Assembly (NCBI GenBank): GCA_002689385.1
Contig: NZFX01000012.1
Span: forward strand, 1-43,126
Length of the DNA: 43,126 nt
Reading direction: 5' to 3'
Source of the DNA: Phycisphaerae bacterium
GTDB taxonomy: Bacteria > Planctomycetota > Phycisphaerae > Phycisphaerales > SM1A02
How positions within the stretch are numbered: the first letter of the stretch is position 1; the number at the start of each line of letters is the position of its first letter. The position numbers and the translations under genes were made by a program. Positions 32,222-39,906 of the stretch are shown here, in pieces. The notes below the pieces were generated by a model, which saw nothing but the letters and a program-made list of their open reading frames with translations, ran no database searches and was not told the origin of the DNA.

Positions 32222-33766
32222 ATGAATTTTCGACTGATTATACGACAGCTTGGTTTACTCGTTCTTGTCCTAAGCGCAGTCCTTTTTTGCATTTGGCTTT
32301 GGTCAGCCATCGCTTACGATTTTTCTGATAATGCCGTTTTTGCTCTTCTCTGGTCAACGTGCATTGGGGTTATTTTAGGTCTTGCATTGTGTATCATTGG
32401 CGGAAGTAAAAAAAGCAGACAAGGCACTGGCACGATGGGAAGACGCGAAGCGTTACTACTGGTTTCTACAAGTTGGCTCGTGGGAGCAGTTGTTGCAGCT
32501 ATGCCGTTTTTAATCTGGGCGCGAAGCGTTGACAATGAACACCACGCCTTTCGCTCCGTTGTTAATTGTTTTTTTGAAGCAATGAGCGGGCTCACCACAA
32601 CAGGTGCAACCATTCTTTCTGACATTGGCACTGTTCCTGCGCCGCTCCTTTTTTGGCGCTCGATGATTCAGTGGCTCGGCGGACTTGGCATTGTCGTATT
32701 GTTTGTTGCCGTACTTCCAAGTTTAGGAGCCGGCGGGAAAAAAATATTTAAAGTCGAAGCGCCGGGTCCCGAACCCGAAGGTGTCCGGCCACATATTGGT
32801 GAAACGGCTCGCATCCTTTGGCTCATTTATGTTTGCCTGACGGGTGTTGAGATTATTGCGTATTGGCTAGCGGGTATGACGTGGTTCGATGCGAGTAACC
32901 ACGCGCTTACAACACTCGCAACTGGTGGTTTCAGCACGCAAAACGCAAGCATCGGTGCCTACAACTCGCGAACTATAGACATCATTACAATCATTTTTAT
33001 GGTGCTCGCAGGTGCAAACTTCGGCTTGTACTACGCGGCAGTCAAAGGAAAACTGCGCGTTATTTGGTCCGATGTTGAGTTTCGGTTTTATTTATTCTTG
33101 CTTACTGCTGGTTCCATTGTTGTTATTTCCTCGCTGCTTGGAAGCGGCCAACCTTTAACTTCAACAACCGGTGCAGTGGAACCACTTTCAATTGGCGATG
33201 CCGTTACACAAGGTGTATTCGAAGTTGTTTCTCAACAAACAACCACAGGGTACGCTACTTCTAACTTTGACACGTGGCCATTTATGGCGAAAGCAGTTTT
33301 ATTGATGTTGATGTTTGTTGGCGGGTGCGCTGGCTCAACGGGCGGTGGTATTAAAGTTATTCGAATATGGATTGCGTTCAAAGTCATGCTTAGTGAGCTT
33401 GAACGGTCCTTTCGACCGAACGTTGTTCGTCCGTTGAAGGTTGGGAAATCTTCAATCGATCCAGAGTTAAAACTTGCAACCATTGCGTACGTGCTTGGTG
33501 TGCTCGTACTGTTCGCAGCCGGTACTGGTTCTATTATGATTTTGGAGTCTGGTAACCCAGAATGCACAATGACGACTGCTGCGACTGCTTCAATTGCAAC
33601 CATTTGCACAGTCGGCCCTGGCCTTGCAAAAGTTGGTGCTATTGAAAATTATGGTTGGTTTACCGATGCATCCAAACTGATGCTTTGTGTCTTAATGGCA
33701 ATTGGACGACTTGAAGTGTTTGCAGTGCTCGTTTTAGTAACTCCGCGTTTTTGGCGAAGTTCGTGA
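32222..33766 (+). CDS. trkH: Trk potassium uptake protein TrkH
   Basis: A 514-residue K+ channel-like transporter. The four selectivity-filter P-loops are visible in order: GLTTTGATI, LATGGFSTQ, QTTTGYATS and CTVGPGLA. About ten membrane helices. It forms a membrane dimer bound to the TrkA ring and takes up K+. The last bases overlap the next gene's probable start (GTGA), so a third protein is made with it. Confidence 0.94.
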   Translation: MNFRLIIRQLGLLVLVLSAVLFCIWLWSAIAYDFSDNAVFALLWSTCIGVILGLALCIIGGSKKSRQGTGTMGRREALLLVSTSWLVGAVVAAMPFLIWARSVDNEHHAFRSVVNCFFEAMSGLTTTGATILSDIGTVPAPLLFWRSMIQWLGGLGIVVLFVAVLPSLGAGGKKIFKVEAPGPEPEGVRPHIGETARILWLIYVCLTGVEIIAYWLAGMTWFDASNHALTTLATGGFSTQNASIGAYNSRTIDIITIIFMVLAGANFGLYYAAVKGKLRVIWSDVEFRFYLFLLTAGSIVVISSLLGSGQPLTSTTGAVEPLSIGDAVTQGVFEVVSQQTTTGYATSNFDTWPFMAKAVLLMLMFVGGCAGSTGGGIKVIRIWIAFKVMLSELERSFRPNVVRPLKVGKSSIDPELKLATIAYVLGVLVLFAAGTGSIMILESGNPECTMTTAATASIATICTVGPGLAKVGAIENYGWFTDASKLMLCVLMAIGRLEVFAVLVLVTPRFWRSS

Positions 33767-34203
33767 ATAAAAAAAATGTCTCGAGGGTGCTAATTTTTTT
33801 GGCACTTGCCATTACCGCCTTCCCTTTTATTCTCGAATACCTTTGCAAAACTAATCCCGTATATTTTTTAAGACCTATTGGCATCAAATTTATGCTTGAC
33901 CAGTATTGGTTTTTTGTTTCGGCTGGGTTATTGTTTTTAGCTTTTTACTTTCAGTTTCCCTTTAAAGAAGAAGAAGCATGGCACTGCTCTTGTGGGTACG
34001 ACCTTTCCTATATGAATAAGACCTCAGATAAGTGTCCAGAATGCGGGCAAGATGCAAAGCTCGAATGGTCTGTAACTATCGGTGGCTATTCCGGGCCAAC
34101 GAAAAAAAGATTGCTTTGGGCAATCTTTTTATTTGTGGGAAGTTTTTTTCTACTTGCCGTCGGCTTGTTAATACGATTTATACGTCAGGTTGCAAGCGTT
34201 TAG
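33763..34203 (+). CDS. Membrane protein with planctomycete-type zinc ribbon
   Basis: A 146-residue protein with membrane helices near residues 6-25, 45-62 and about 117-140. Between them is a cytoplasmic zinc ribbon, CSCGYDL then CPECG, with four cysteines able to bind one zinc. The CGYDL...CPECG pattern is very frequent in planctomycete membrane proteins of unknown function. The start GTG at 33763 overlaps the trkH stop (GTGA); a TTG at 33751 is the alternative. Its place at the end of trkAH suggests a link with K+ transport, which is inference. Confidence 0.7.
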   Translation: MNKKNVSRVLIFLALAITAFPFILEYLCKTNPVYFLRPIGIKFMLDQYWFFVSAGLLFLAFYFQFPFKEEEAWHCSCGYDLSYMNKTSDKCPECGQDAKLEWSVTIGGYSGPTKKRLLWAIFLFVGSFFLLAVGLLIRFIRQVASV

Positions 34204-34761
34204 TTACATCGGCTTGTCGCCGACTGTCTTGTCGTACACGGTCAATAGTTTTTCCTTATCGAAAATCATCTCTTCGCGAGAGTGCCCAACGATTTCATAA
34301 CGCGGAGTAAGTTCAATTGCATCACACGGGCATGCGTCTTCGCACATGCCACAGAAAATACATTTCAACTCATCAATTTCAAATGAGACCGGGTATTTTT
34401 CTCGGTCTACCCATGGCGCTTCGCCAGCAACGATCTCTATACAGTTTGCGGGACACGCAGTTGAGCACATAAAACACGCAACGCATTTCACACGCCCTTC
34501 GATGTCGCGATTTAAACGGTGTACACCTCGAAACGTTGAGCGCTCTTGACCACCATCAAGCACGTCCCGATCATCCCGTTTTTGTTCTGGATACTGCACA
34601 ACCCAGACGTTTTTCTTGTTCGAACCGCCCCGCCCCATATTGCCAAGGCAATGACGCAAAGTTGTTCCAAGACCCCGAAGAACGGCTGGAACGAAAAAAT
34701 AATCCGATGCGGCCATGGGCTTTGGGGTGACGTCAATGATGTACTCTTTGTCTTGGGGCAT
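34204..34761 (-). CDS. nuoI: NADH-quinone oxidoreductase subunit I (NuoI-like 4Fe-4S protein)
   Basis: A 185-residue protein with two 8-iron ferredoxin motifs: CVACFMCSTACP (cysteines 93, 96, 99, 103) and CIFCGMCEDACP (134, 137, 140, 144). The flanking sequence (amphipathic N-terminal helix, ELTPRYEI after cluster 2) matches NuoI/Nqo9, which carries clusters N6a and N6b in complex I. The gene stands alone with no other nuo gene in the window. The start ATG at 34761 is preferred; the frame stays open back to a GTG at 34803 that lies inside a palindromic repeat. Confidence 0.88.
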   Translation of the reverse strand: MPQDKEYIIDVTPKPMAASDYFFVPAVLRGLGTTLRHCLGNMGRGGSNKKNVWVVQYPEQKRDDRDVLDGGQERSTFRGVHRLNRDIEGRVKCVACFMCSTACPANCIEIVAGEAPWVDREKYPVSFEIDELKCIFCGMCEDACPCDAIELTPRYEIVGHSREEMIFDKEKLLTVYDKTVGDKPM

Positions 34762-34770
34762 AGCCACGTA

Positions 34771-34776
34771 ATTATA
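34771..34776 (-). promoter_or_regulatory. Consensus -10 box of nuoI beside a palindromic repeat
   Basis: Minus-strand TATAAT (34776 down to 34771) is a perfect -10. It ends nine bases before the nuoI ATG, so the mRNA leader would be two or three bases. The palindromic element at 34778-34804 begins one base upstream, so any -35 would be inside it. Confidence 0.5.
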
Positions 34777-34777
34777 G

Positions 34778-34804
34778 GGTGTCTGACCCCAGGAGTCAGA
34801 CACC
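34778..34804. repeat. REP-like palindromic element A
   Basis: GGTGTCTGAC (34778-34787) and GTCAGACACC (34795-34804) are perfect 10-base complements around a CCCAGGA centre. A related element lies 63 bases away. The GC-rich palindrome, copied nearby and placed between genes, resembles REP elements moved by RAYT transposases (inference). Confidence 0.65.
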
Positions 34805-34867
34805 GCCCAAAAAAAGGTATTGAGTGTTGATTTACAAATGAGTATGCAGAACCCTCAGCGCTAGGAG

Positions 34868-34908
34868 GGTGCCTGACCCCAGGAGTTAGACACTGGGGGT
34901 CAGACACC
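34868..34908. repeat. REP-like palindromic element B (decayed copy plus an extra arm)
   Basis: GGTGCCTGACCCC (34868-34880) pairs with GGGGTCAGACACC (34896-34908) over 13 bases with one mismatch. Between them is AGGAGTTAGACAC, a decayed version of the right arm of element A. So B looks like one A-type unit plus the right arm of another. Element A's GGTGTCTGACCCCAGGAG is matched by B with one change over 18 bases. Confidence 0.65.
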
Positions 34909-34910
34909 TG

Positions 34911-34916
34911 TACAAT
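34911..34916 (+). promoter_or_regulatory. Putative -10 box of the ATP synthase operon, leaderless spacing
   Basis: TACAAT ends six bases before the first ATG of the operon (34923), placing the transcription start on the start codon. It follows element B by two bases. TTAGAC (34886-34891), inside element B, is a possible -35 with a long 19-base spacer. No Shine-Dalgarno sequence is present. Confidence 0.45.
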
Positions 34917-34922
34917 GCCTCG

Positions 34923-35153
34923 ATGGCAAAAGATGCACAATCAGGTCGACTCTGGCGATTATCCGCAATGGGATTCACCTTCGTCTCTATGATTCTTGCT
35001 GGTGGATTACTCGGGTGGTTTGTATGTTGGATTCTGGGCCAAACAAGCAATGAGCGAGTTTTCATCGTGTCGGGCGCTGTGTTTGGCATCGTCTACGGAA
35101 TGATTGATTTTATTCGAGATGCACTCAAAGCAGTCAACGAGGATGCGCAATGA
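34923..35153 (+). CDS. AtpZ/AtpI-type ATP synthase accessory protein
   Basis: A 76-residue protein with two membrane helices (about 15-38 and 45-65) and charged ends. The glycine-rich helices and the ending MIDFIRDALKA fit the F0F1-ATPase gene 1 (AtpZ/AtpI) family, thought to help ion supply or c-ring assembly. It is the first gene of the ATP synthase cluster and overlaps the next by four bases (ATGA). Confidence 0.75.
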   Translation: MAKDAQSGRLWRLSAMGFTFVSMILAGGLLGWFVCWILGQTSNERVFIVSGAVFGIVYGMIDFIRDALKAVNEDAQ

Positions 35154-35569
35154 AAACACCTGAAATAGCCCTCTCTTTTCGCCAATTAGCCCTCGCCCAA
35201 TGCGGAGCAACGATAGCCGCGGCTGCTCTTTGGTGGTTCGGCGCAATCGTTGGAGGTTTTGGCATGAAAAATGCCACCGTAGGAGCCGCAGAAGCGGGCA
35301 TACTTTTGGTCGTTTCCCTCATAATTTTAGTCCTCTTCTCCCCAGCAAAAAAACGTCCAATTGCAACAATCGCAACCCTCTGGTCAGCGACCTCGTTTGT
35401 TCGATTCTTGACTGCACTTGGAGCGTCTACTTTGCTATACTACGTGGCTCAATTTGAGCTACGCTCAATGATGTTTTCGTTCCTTTTGGCTGCTGTATTT
35501 CTGCTTGTTGCAGAGACAAAAATCCTTGCAAATACCCTCTCAGAATACAACACAACAACGCACGATTAA
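35150..35569 (+). CDS. atpI: ATP synthase subunit I-like membrane protein
   Basis: A 139-residue protein with four membrane helices (near 17-36, 45-66, 76-100 and 105-125). Position between the gene 1-type protein and atpB, size and topology match AtpI, the c-ring assembly factor; sequence signatures are weak, so the name rests mostly on context. It starts within the previous stop (ATGA). Confidence 0.6.
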   Translation: MKTPEIALSFRQLALAQCGATIAAAALWWFGAIVGGFGMKNATVGAAEAGILLVVSLIILVLFSPAKKRPIATIATLWSATSFVRFLTALGASTLLYYVAQFELRSMMFSFLLAAVFLLVAETKILANTLSEYNTTTHD

Positions 35570-35577
35570 GAACTACT

Positions 35578-35583
35578 TTATAT
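35578..35583 (+). promoter_or_regulatory. Possible internal -10 box before atpB
   Basis: TTATAT ends seven bases before the atpB ATG, the same spacing as in the probable leaderless promoters of this window. No Shine-Dalgarno sequence precedes atpB. It might be a chance AT-rich match inside the operon. Confidence 0.25.
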
Positions 35584-35590
35584 ACACACT

Positions 35591-36502
35591 ATGTTTCCTT
35601 TATTAGCAAGCAACAACCCAATACACCACATTCTCGACAAGCCAATCTCGGGAACGGAACACTTGACGCTGTTAGGCAAGCCCATGTTCACTATGCATAT
35701 GGCTTCACTTCTGATTGCAGCGGTTGTTACATTTCTGATTCTACGAACTGCTGCCAGGCGCATTGCGGTTGGGCATGAATCCGAGGGCACAGACCGGTAT
35801 CTCACCAAAGGTCGGTTACCGCAACTCGTCGAAGTGATTTCACTCTACCTACGCGACACTGTCATCAAGCCAGTCCTCGGCACGGATACAACGAAATTTC
35901 TCCCGTACTTGCTCTCTCTCTTTTTCTTTATATTGACTTGTAACATTTTGGGTATGATTCCATTTGCAGATATTCAAACCGTTGTTGGAAAAGCAACAAT
36001 TGGCAGTGAAATACAGGGCTGGGCTGTCTTTGGCGGTACTGCGACAAGTAACCTTGCAGTCACAGGTGGTCTTGCCATCGTTTCATTTTTCGTGATTCAA
36101 ATGCATGCATTTAAATCACTCGGCATCGGCGGTTGGGCACATCACCTCACTGGTGGCGCGCCGCTTTACTTACTCCCAATTATGCTCCCAATTGAATTTA
36201 TGGGCATGTTTATCAAGCCAGCAGCACTTGCCATTCGTTTGTTCGCAAACATGGTCGCGGGTCACACAATGCTTGCCGTTCTTACAATGTTCGGCATGAT
36301 GGCGTTTGAAGGAACCCAAAACTGGCTCCTTACGGGCTCAGTCGAGGTAGTTTCTACGATCGCTGCGGTTTGTATTAGCTTCCTTGAATTGTTCGTCGCT
36401 TTCTTGCAAGCGTTTATCTTCATGTTCTTAACCACAGTGTTTATTGGGCAAATGTCCCACCATGGTGAGCATGAAGAACACGCCGAAACAGCGACGAGTT
36501 AG
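35591..36502 (+). CDS. atpB: ATP synthase F0 subunit a
   Basis: A 303-residue membrane protein, the stator part of the proton channel. The essential arginine is in LAIRLFANMVAGHTML, and FLQAFIFMFLTTVFIGQM is the typical last helix. The N-terminal part is long and soluble-looking, with a first helix near residues 36-55. A His/Glu-rich tail ends the protein. Next is atpE, after a 105-base gap that carries a hairpin. Confidence 0.95.
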   Translation: MFPLLASNNPIHHILDKPISGTEHLTLLGKPMFTMHMASLLIAAVVTFLILRTAARRIAVGHESEGTDRYLTKGRLPQLVEVISLYLRDTVIKPVLGTDTTKFLPYLLSLFFFILTCNILGMIPFADIQTVVGKATIGSEIQGWAVFGGTATSNLAVTGGLAIVSFFVIQMHAFKSLGIGGWAHHLTGGAPLYLLPIMLPIEFMGMFIKPAALAIRLFANMVAGHTMLAVLTMFGMMAFEGTQNWLLTGSVEVVSTIAAVCISFLELFVAFLQAFIFMFLTTVFIGQMSHHGEHEEHAETATS

Positions 36503-36524
36503 ATCCAGAATTTTGGTTCACGTG

Positions 36525-36607
36525 GGATGAACCTTTAATGTTTTCTTTTCTGAAGTGCTCCCACGGCACTTGCAAATGAGTCACTTTTTGACGAATTGGA
36601 TGAACCT
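36525..36607 (+). repeat. atpB-atpE gap: repeated GGATGAACCT and a hairpin
   Basis: GGATGAACCT occurs at 36525-36534 and 36598-36607, 73 bases apart; the second copy directly precedes the atpE ATG and its GGA may serve as ribosome site. Between them AAGTGC (36553-36558) pairs with GCACTT (36566-36571). The duplicated start-region sequence may be a remnant of a small duplication or a translation signal. Confidence 0.45.
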
Positions 36608-36931
36608 ATGAAAAAGCTTGTTGCTTTCACTGCTCTGGCCACTGTCGGCCTCATGATGTTTGACGTAAATGCTGCTCAGGCTGCTGACGGTGCCGAAGGC
36701 GCTGTATCTGCCGCTTCTGGCCTCAAAGGTATTGGTGGTGGTCTCGCTGCTGGCCTTGGTGCTATAGCTGCTGGTCTTGGTATTGGTCGTATTGGCGGTA
36801 GTGCTGTTGAATCAATCGCACGCCAACCAGAAATGGCTGGATCAATCGGTACCAACATGATTATTACTGCTGCACTTGTTGAAGGCGTTGCCCTCTTTGC
36901 AGTTGTTGTTGGCCTACTCGGCATTCTCTAA
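36608..36931 (+). CDS. atpE: ATP synthase F0 subunit c with N-terminal signal-like extension
   Basis: A 107-residue c-subunit: two glycine/alanine-rich helices joined by the RQPE loop. The carboxylate is the glutamate in AALVEGVALFAV; it is followed by Gly-Val, not the Ser/Thr needed for Na+ binding, which points to H+ coupling. The first 27 residues (MKKLVAFTALATVGLMMF to AAQAA) look like a cleavable signal peptide, making the protein about 30 residues longer than usual. A 12-base hairpin follows it. Confidence 0.93.
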   Translation: MKKLVAFTALATVGLMMFDVNAAQAADGAEGAVSAASGLKGIGGGLAAGLGAIAAGLGIGRIGGSAVESIARQPEMAGSIGTNMIITAALVEGVALFAVVVGLLGIL

Positions 36932-36947
36932 ATTTGGGCTATTTGTT

Positions 36948-36975
36948 CAACGGGCTTGTGCAAACAAGCCCGTTG
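36948..36975 (+). other. Intercistronic hairpin between atpE and atpF
   Basis: CAACGGGCTTGT (36948-36959) pairs perfectly with ACAAGCCCGTTG (36964-36975) around a GCAA (GNRA-type) tetraloop. No T-run follows, so it is not a classic terminator. It may stabilise the 3' end of atpE mRNA, of which many copies are needed, or slow read-through into atpF. Confidence 0.7.
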
Positions 36976-37013
36976 GATTCCCAGATTAACCCCTTTTGGA
37001 AGGACCGCCTTAG

Positions 37014-37535
37014 ATGATCCCCTTCATTGCATCTGAATCTGCCTCTCCTGTAGATGTGCAGTTACTCACACTAGGAACCACGATTGTTGTTTTCGTTATC
37101 TTTTTATTGCTCGCAATGAAATTTGTCTGGCCACAGATCCTTAAAGGCCTTGATGAACGCGAAGCAAAATTACGCGACGACCTCGATTCCGCAGAAGAAG
37201 CACGTGCGCAAGCAAAAGCTGCTTTAACGGAGTACGAAGACGAACTCAAAAAAGCACGCACCGAAGCCGGCGAAATGATTGCGCAAGCAAGACTCGATGC
37301 TAAGGCTGCTGCTGAAGAACTTCGCTCAAGCAACACTCGCGAACTCGCGGAAATGAAAACTGCTGCAACTGCTGACATCAATGCTGCCAAAAAAGCTGCC
37401 ATTGGTGAATTACACCGCGAAGCAAGTACACTTGCTGTCGCGATTGCAAGCCGTATTCTTGACCGCGAAATTTCTGCTGACGACCAGCAAGCACTGCTCT
37501 CAGAATCACTTGCTGAATTGGGACAAACAAAGTGA
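37014..37535 (+). CDS. atpF: ATP synthase F0 subunit b
   Basis: A 173-residue protein with one membrane helix (about 19-37) and a long charged helix rich in Ala, Glu and Lys that forms the peripheral stalk. KFVWPQILKGLDEREAKLRDDL right after the membrane is the family signature (given in part). GGAAGGA lies nine bases before the ATG. Only one b-type gene is present. It overlaps atpH by four bases (GTGA). Confidence 0.92.
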   Translation: MIPFIASESASPVDVQLLTLGTTIVVFVIFLLLAMKFVWPQILKGLDEREAKLRDDLDSAEEARAQAKAALTEYEDELKKARTEAGEMIAQARLDAKAAAEELRSSNTRELAEMKTAATADINAAKKAAIGELHREASTLAVAIASRILDREISADDQQALLSESLAELGQTK

Positions 37536-38134
37536 CTTGCCAAACCGACGCACTCGCTACTGTCTATGCGAAAAGTTTGTTTGAACTTGCTTCAGACGCT
37601 GGTGGCAATGATAAGATTGTTGAAATTGCAGGCGAACTTGAACAAATTTGCGAGCTGGCACGTGACAAGGATGACGTTCGAAACTTTTTTTCATCCCCTA
37701 TTATTGATGGTGCAAAACGTGGCGAAGCGCTATCTGCAATTTTCACAAATCGCGTGACTGATTTAACACTTCGCTTTCTTCTTGTGCTCAATGCGAAGGG
37801 TCGACTAAGCCACATTGAACCAATCAATGTTGCGTTTGACTTGCTTGTGCAAGAAGCATTTGGTCGCGTGGAAGTCGATGTGTTCACGCCACAAGACCTT
37901 GATGAAAACGCAATCCGGTCCATCAAGGAAAAAGTGCAAGCGATGCTTAACAAAGAGCCCGTATTGCACACCTATGTTGACAAAGCTATGCTTGGTGGAC
38001 TCAAACTTCGCATCGGCGATCAATTGATTGATGGCTCGGTGCAAACAAAATTACGACGACTCTCTGAATCAATTAAGAACAGTGGCGGTACTGCCATCAG
38101 AGAAAATTATGAAACGTATCTGGAAGATAACTAA
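37532..38134 (+). CDS. atpH: ATP synthase F1 subunit delta
   Basis: A 200-residue OSCP/delta subunit linking the stalk to the F1 head. YAKSLFELA near the N-terminus and the ending [17 protein letters not shown] are family motifs. It starts with GTG in the overlap with atpF. GAGGAA before atpA follows 20 bases after its stop. Confidence 0.93.
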   Translation: MTCQTDALATVYAKSLFELASDAGGNDKIVEIAGELEQICELARDKDDVRNFFSSPIIDGAKRGEALSAIFTNRVTDLTLRFLLVLNAKGRLSHIEPINVAFDLLVQEAFGRVEVDVFTPQDLDENAIRSIKEKVQAMLNKEPVLHTYVDKAMLGGLKLRIGDQLIDGSVQTKLRRLSESIKNSGGTAIRENYETYLEDN

Positions 38135-38169
38135 TTAGAAAAGCCCTTTTTTTAAAGGCGAGGAATATC

Positions 38170-39717
38170 GTGAAGATTAAAACAGACGAAATTACATCAG
38201 TCATCAAGCAAGAAATTGAACAGTTCAGTAGTGAACTTGAAATTTCTGAAGTCGGCCAAGTTGTCGAGGTTGGTGACGGAATTGCACGAATTTATGGCCT
38301 TTCTGGCTGCATGGCTGGCGAGTTACTTGAATTCGAAACATCGCGCGGTACTGTCATGGGACAGGCCATGAACCTTGAAGAAGACACCGTGGGTGCAATC
38401 ATTTACGGCGACTACCTTGCAGTTGAAGAAGGCAACACCGTTCGTACCACGAAGCGACTTCTTGAAGTTCCAACCGGACCAGAACTACTTGGCCGAGTTG
38501 TTGACCCTCTTGGTAACCCGATTGATGGCGGTCCACCAATCAACGCATCGTCCACTTCAAAGTTGGACATCGTTGCTCCGGGTATTGCTGCGCGCCAACC
38601 TGTTGTCGAACCAATGCAAACTGGTATCAAAGCGGTTGACTCCATGATTCCAATTGGTCGTGGCCAACGTGAACTCATCATCGGTGACCGTAAAACTGGT
38701 AAGACTGCAGTTGCAATTGATGCAATCATCAACCAAAAACAATACTGGGGCACCGACGAAGCTGTTGTTTGTGTCTACGTCGCTGTTGGTCAAAAAGACT
38801 CGACAGTTGCCGGTGTTATTGACACACTGAAGAAAAATGGCGCGATGGAATACACCATTGTTGTTGTCGCGAGTTCATCCACGGCTGCGCCGCTTCAGTA
38901 CATCGCACCGTACGCCGGTTGCGCGATGGGCGAATACTTCATGTGGCAAGGCAAAGAGGGCAAAATGCCTAAGCATGCACTTTGTGTGTACGACGACCTT
39001 TCCAAACAAGCGACTGCGTATCGCCAGTTATCACTTCTTCTTCGTCGCCCTCCAGGACGCGAAGCATTCCCTGGCGACGTGTTCTACCTGCATAGCCGTT
39101 TGCTTGAACGTGCTACGAAACTTTCTGATGCCAATGGTGGTGGTTCACTTACTGCGCTTCCAATTATTGAAACGCAAGAAGGTGATGTTTCCGCGTACAT
39201 TCCAACTAATGTGATTTCCATTACTGATGGTCAAATTTACTTGCAACCAGAGTTGTTCGCTTCAGGCGTTCGCCCTGCAATTAACGTGGGTATTTCTGTA
39301 AGCCGTGTTGGTGGTAACGCTCAGATCAAAGCAATGAAAGAAGTCGCGGGTTCACTTCGACTTGACCTCGCTGCATTCCGTGAACTTGAAGCATTTGCGC
39401 AACTTGGTACTGAACTTGATGCTGCATCACAGCAACAATTAAACCGCGGTGCTCGCCTTGTTGAATTGCTCAAGCAAGGCCAGTACGCACCGTACATGGC
39501 GATTGACCAATCCATATCCATCTACGCTGCATCCAAGGGCTTCCTTGATGATGTTGATCTTGACAAAGTACATGCATTTGAAGAAGGCCTCATCGAATAC
39601 ATGAGCACAACTGCAAAATCCACGAAGGACAAGCTCGTCGAAGCAAAATCCTTCAAGGGTCTTGACGATGATTTCAAGAAAGCGATTGGTGAGTTCAAGT
39701 CCACGTTCGCTGGCTAA
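38170..39717 (+). CDS. atpA: ATP synthase F1 subunit alpha
   Basis: A 515-residue alpha subunit of normal length with P-loop GDRKTGKT, the [14 protein letters not shown] beta-barrel start and [15 protein letters not shown] near the C-terminal part. It forms the non-catalytic sites of F1. GTG start with GAGGAA six bases upstream. A strong terminator follows 26 bases after its stop; gamma (atpG), beta (atpD) and epsilon (atpC), which normally come next, are absent. Confidence 0.97.
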   Translation: MKIKTDEITSVIKQEIEQFSSELEISEVGQVVEVGDGIARIYGLSGCMAGELLEFETSRGTVMGQAMNLEEDTVGAIIYGDYLAVEEGNTVRTTKRLLEVPTGPELLGRVVDPLGNPIDGGPPINASSTSKLDIVAPGIAARQPVVEPMQTGIKAVDSMIPIGRGQRELIIGDRKTGKTAVAIDAIINQKQYWGTDEAVVCVYVAVGQKDSTVAGVIDTLKKNGAMEYTIVVVASSSTAAPLQYIAPYAGCAMGEYFMWQGKEGKMPKHALCVYDDLSKQATAYRQLSLLLRRPPGREAFPGDVFYLHSRLLERATKLSDANGGGSLTALPIIETQEGDVSAYIPTNVISITDGQIYLQPELFASGVRPAINVGISVSRVGGNAQIKAMKEVAGSLRLDLAAFRELEAFAQLGTELDAASQQQLNRGARLVELLKQGQYAPYMAIDQSISIYAASKGFLDDVDLDKVHAFEEGLIEYMSTTAKSTKDKLVEAKSFKGLDDDFKKAIGEFKSTFAG

Positions 39718-39743
39718 GAACATCAAGCTAATTTGATTCGTAC

Positions 39744-39776
39744 AAACACCCTCGGCTGTGCCGAGGGTGTTTTTTT
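39744..39776 (+). terminator. Rho-independent terminator after atpA
   Basis: A perfect stem of 13 bases (39744-39756 with 39760-39772; core CCCTCGGC/GCCGAGGG) has a TGT loop and runs directly into T-residues to 39776. It is one of the best terminators in the window and ends the ATP synthase transcript. Confidence 0.93.
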
Positions 39777-39788
39777 GCAACATCGTTC

Positions 39789-39823
39789 AGCGTTCATGAA
39801 GGAACGCCTATTCGATGAACGCT
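39789..39823. repeat. Overlapping inverted repeats upstream of the SAL1-like gene
   Basis: AGCGTTCAT (39789-39797) is a perfect 9-base complement of ATGAACGCT (39815-39823). The same left arm GCGTTC (39790-39795) also pairs with GAACGC at 39802-39807, so two hairpins exclude each other. As it lies between the terminator and the probable promoter at 39894, it could be an operator, or a leader switch if transcription starts further up. Confidence 0.45.
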
Positions 39824-39893
39824 TAGCAATAAATGCAATGAATGCCACCGCTGCAAAGAGATTCGATGGGCAATACGCGCCTTTTTAGCCGAT

Positions 39894-39899
39894 TAAAGT
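39894..39899 (+). promoter_or_regulatory. Possible -10 box of the SAL1-like gene
   Basis: TAAAGT ends seven bases before the ATG at 39907. AGGA at 39900-39903 is only three bases from the ATG, too near for a normal ribosome site. Confidence 0.3.
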
Positions 39900-39906
39900 A
39901 GGAATT

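Noticed and set aside
34204-34803. Longer nuoI starting at GTG 34803
   Set aside because: The added codons translate the palindromic element; the ATG at 34761 with TATAAT nine bases upstream is better.
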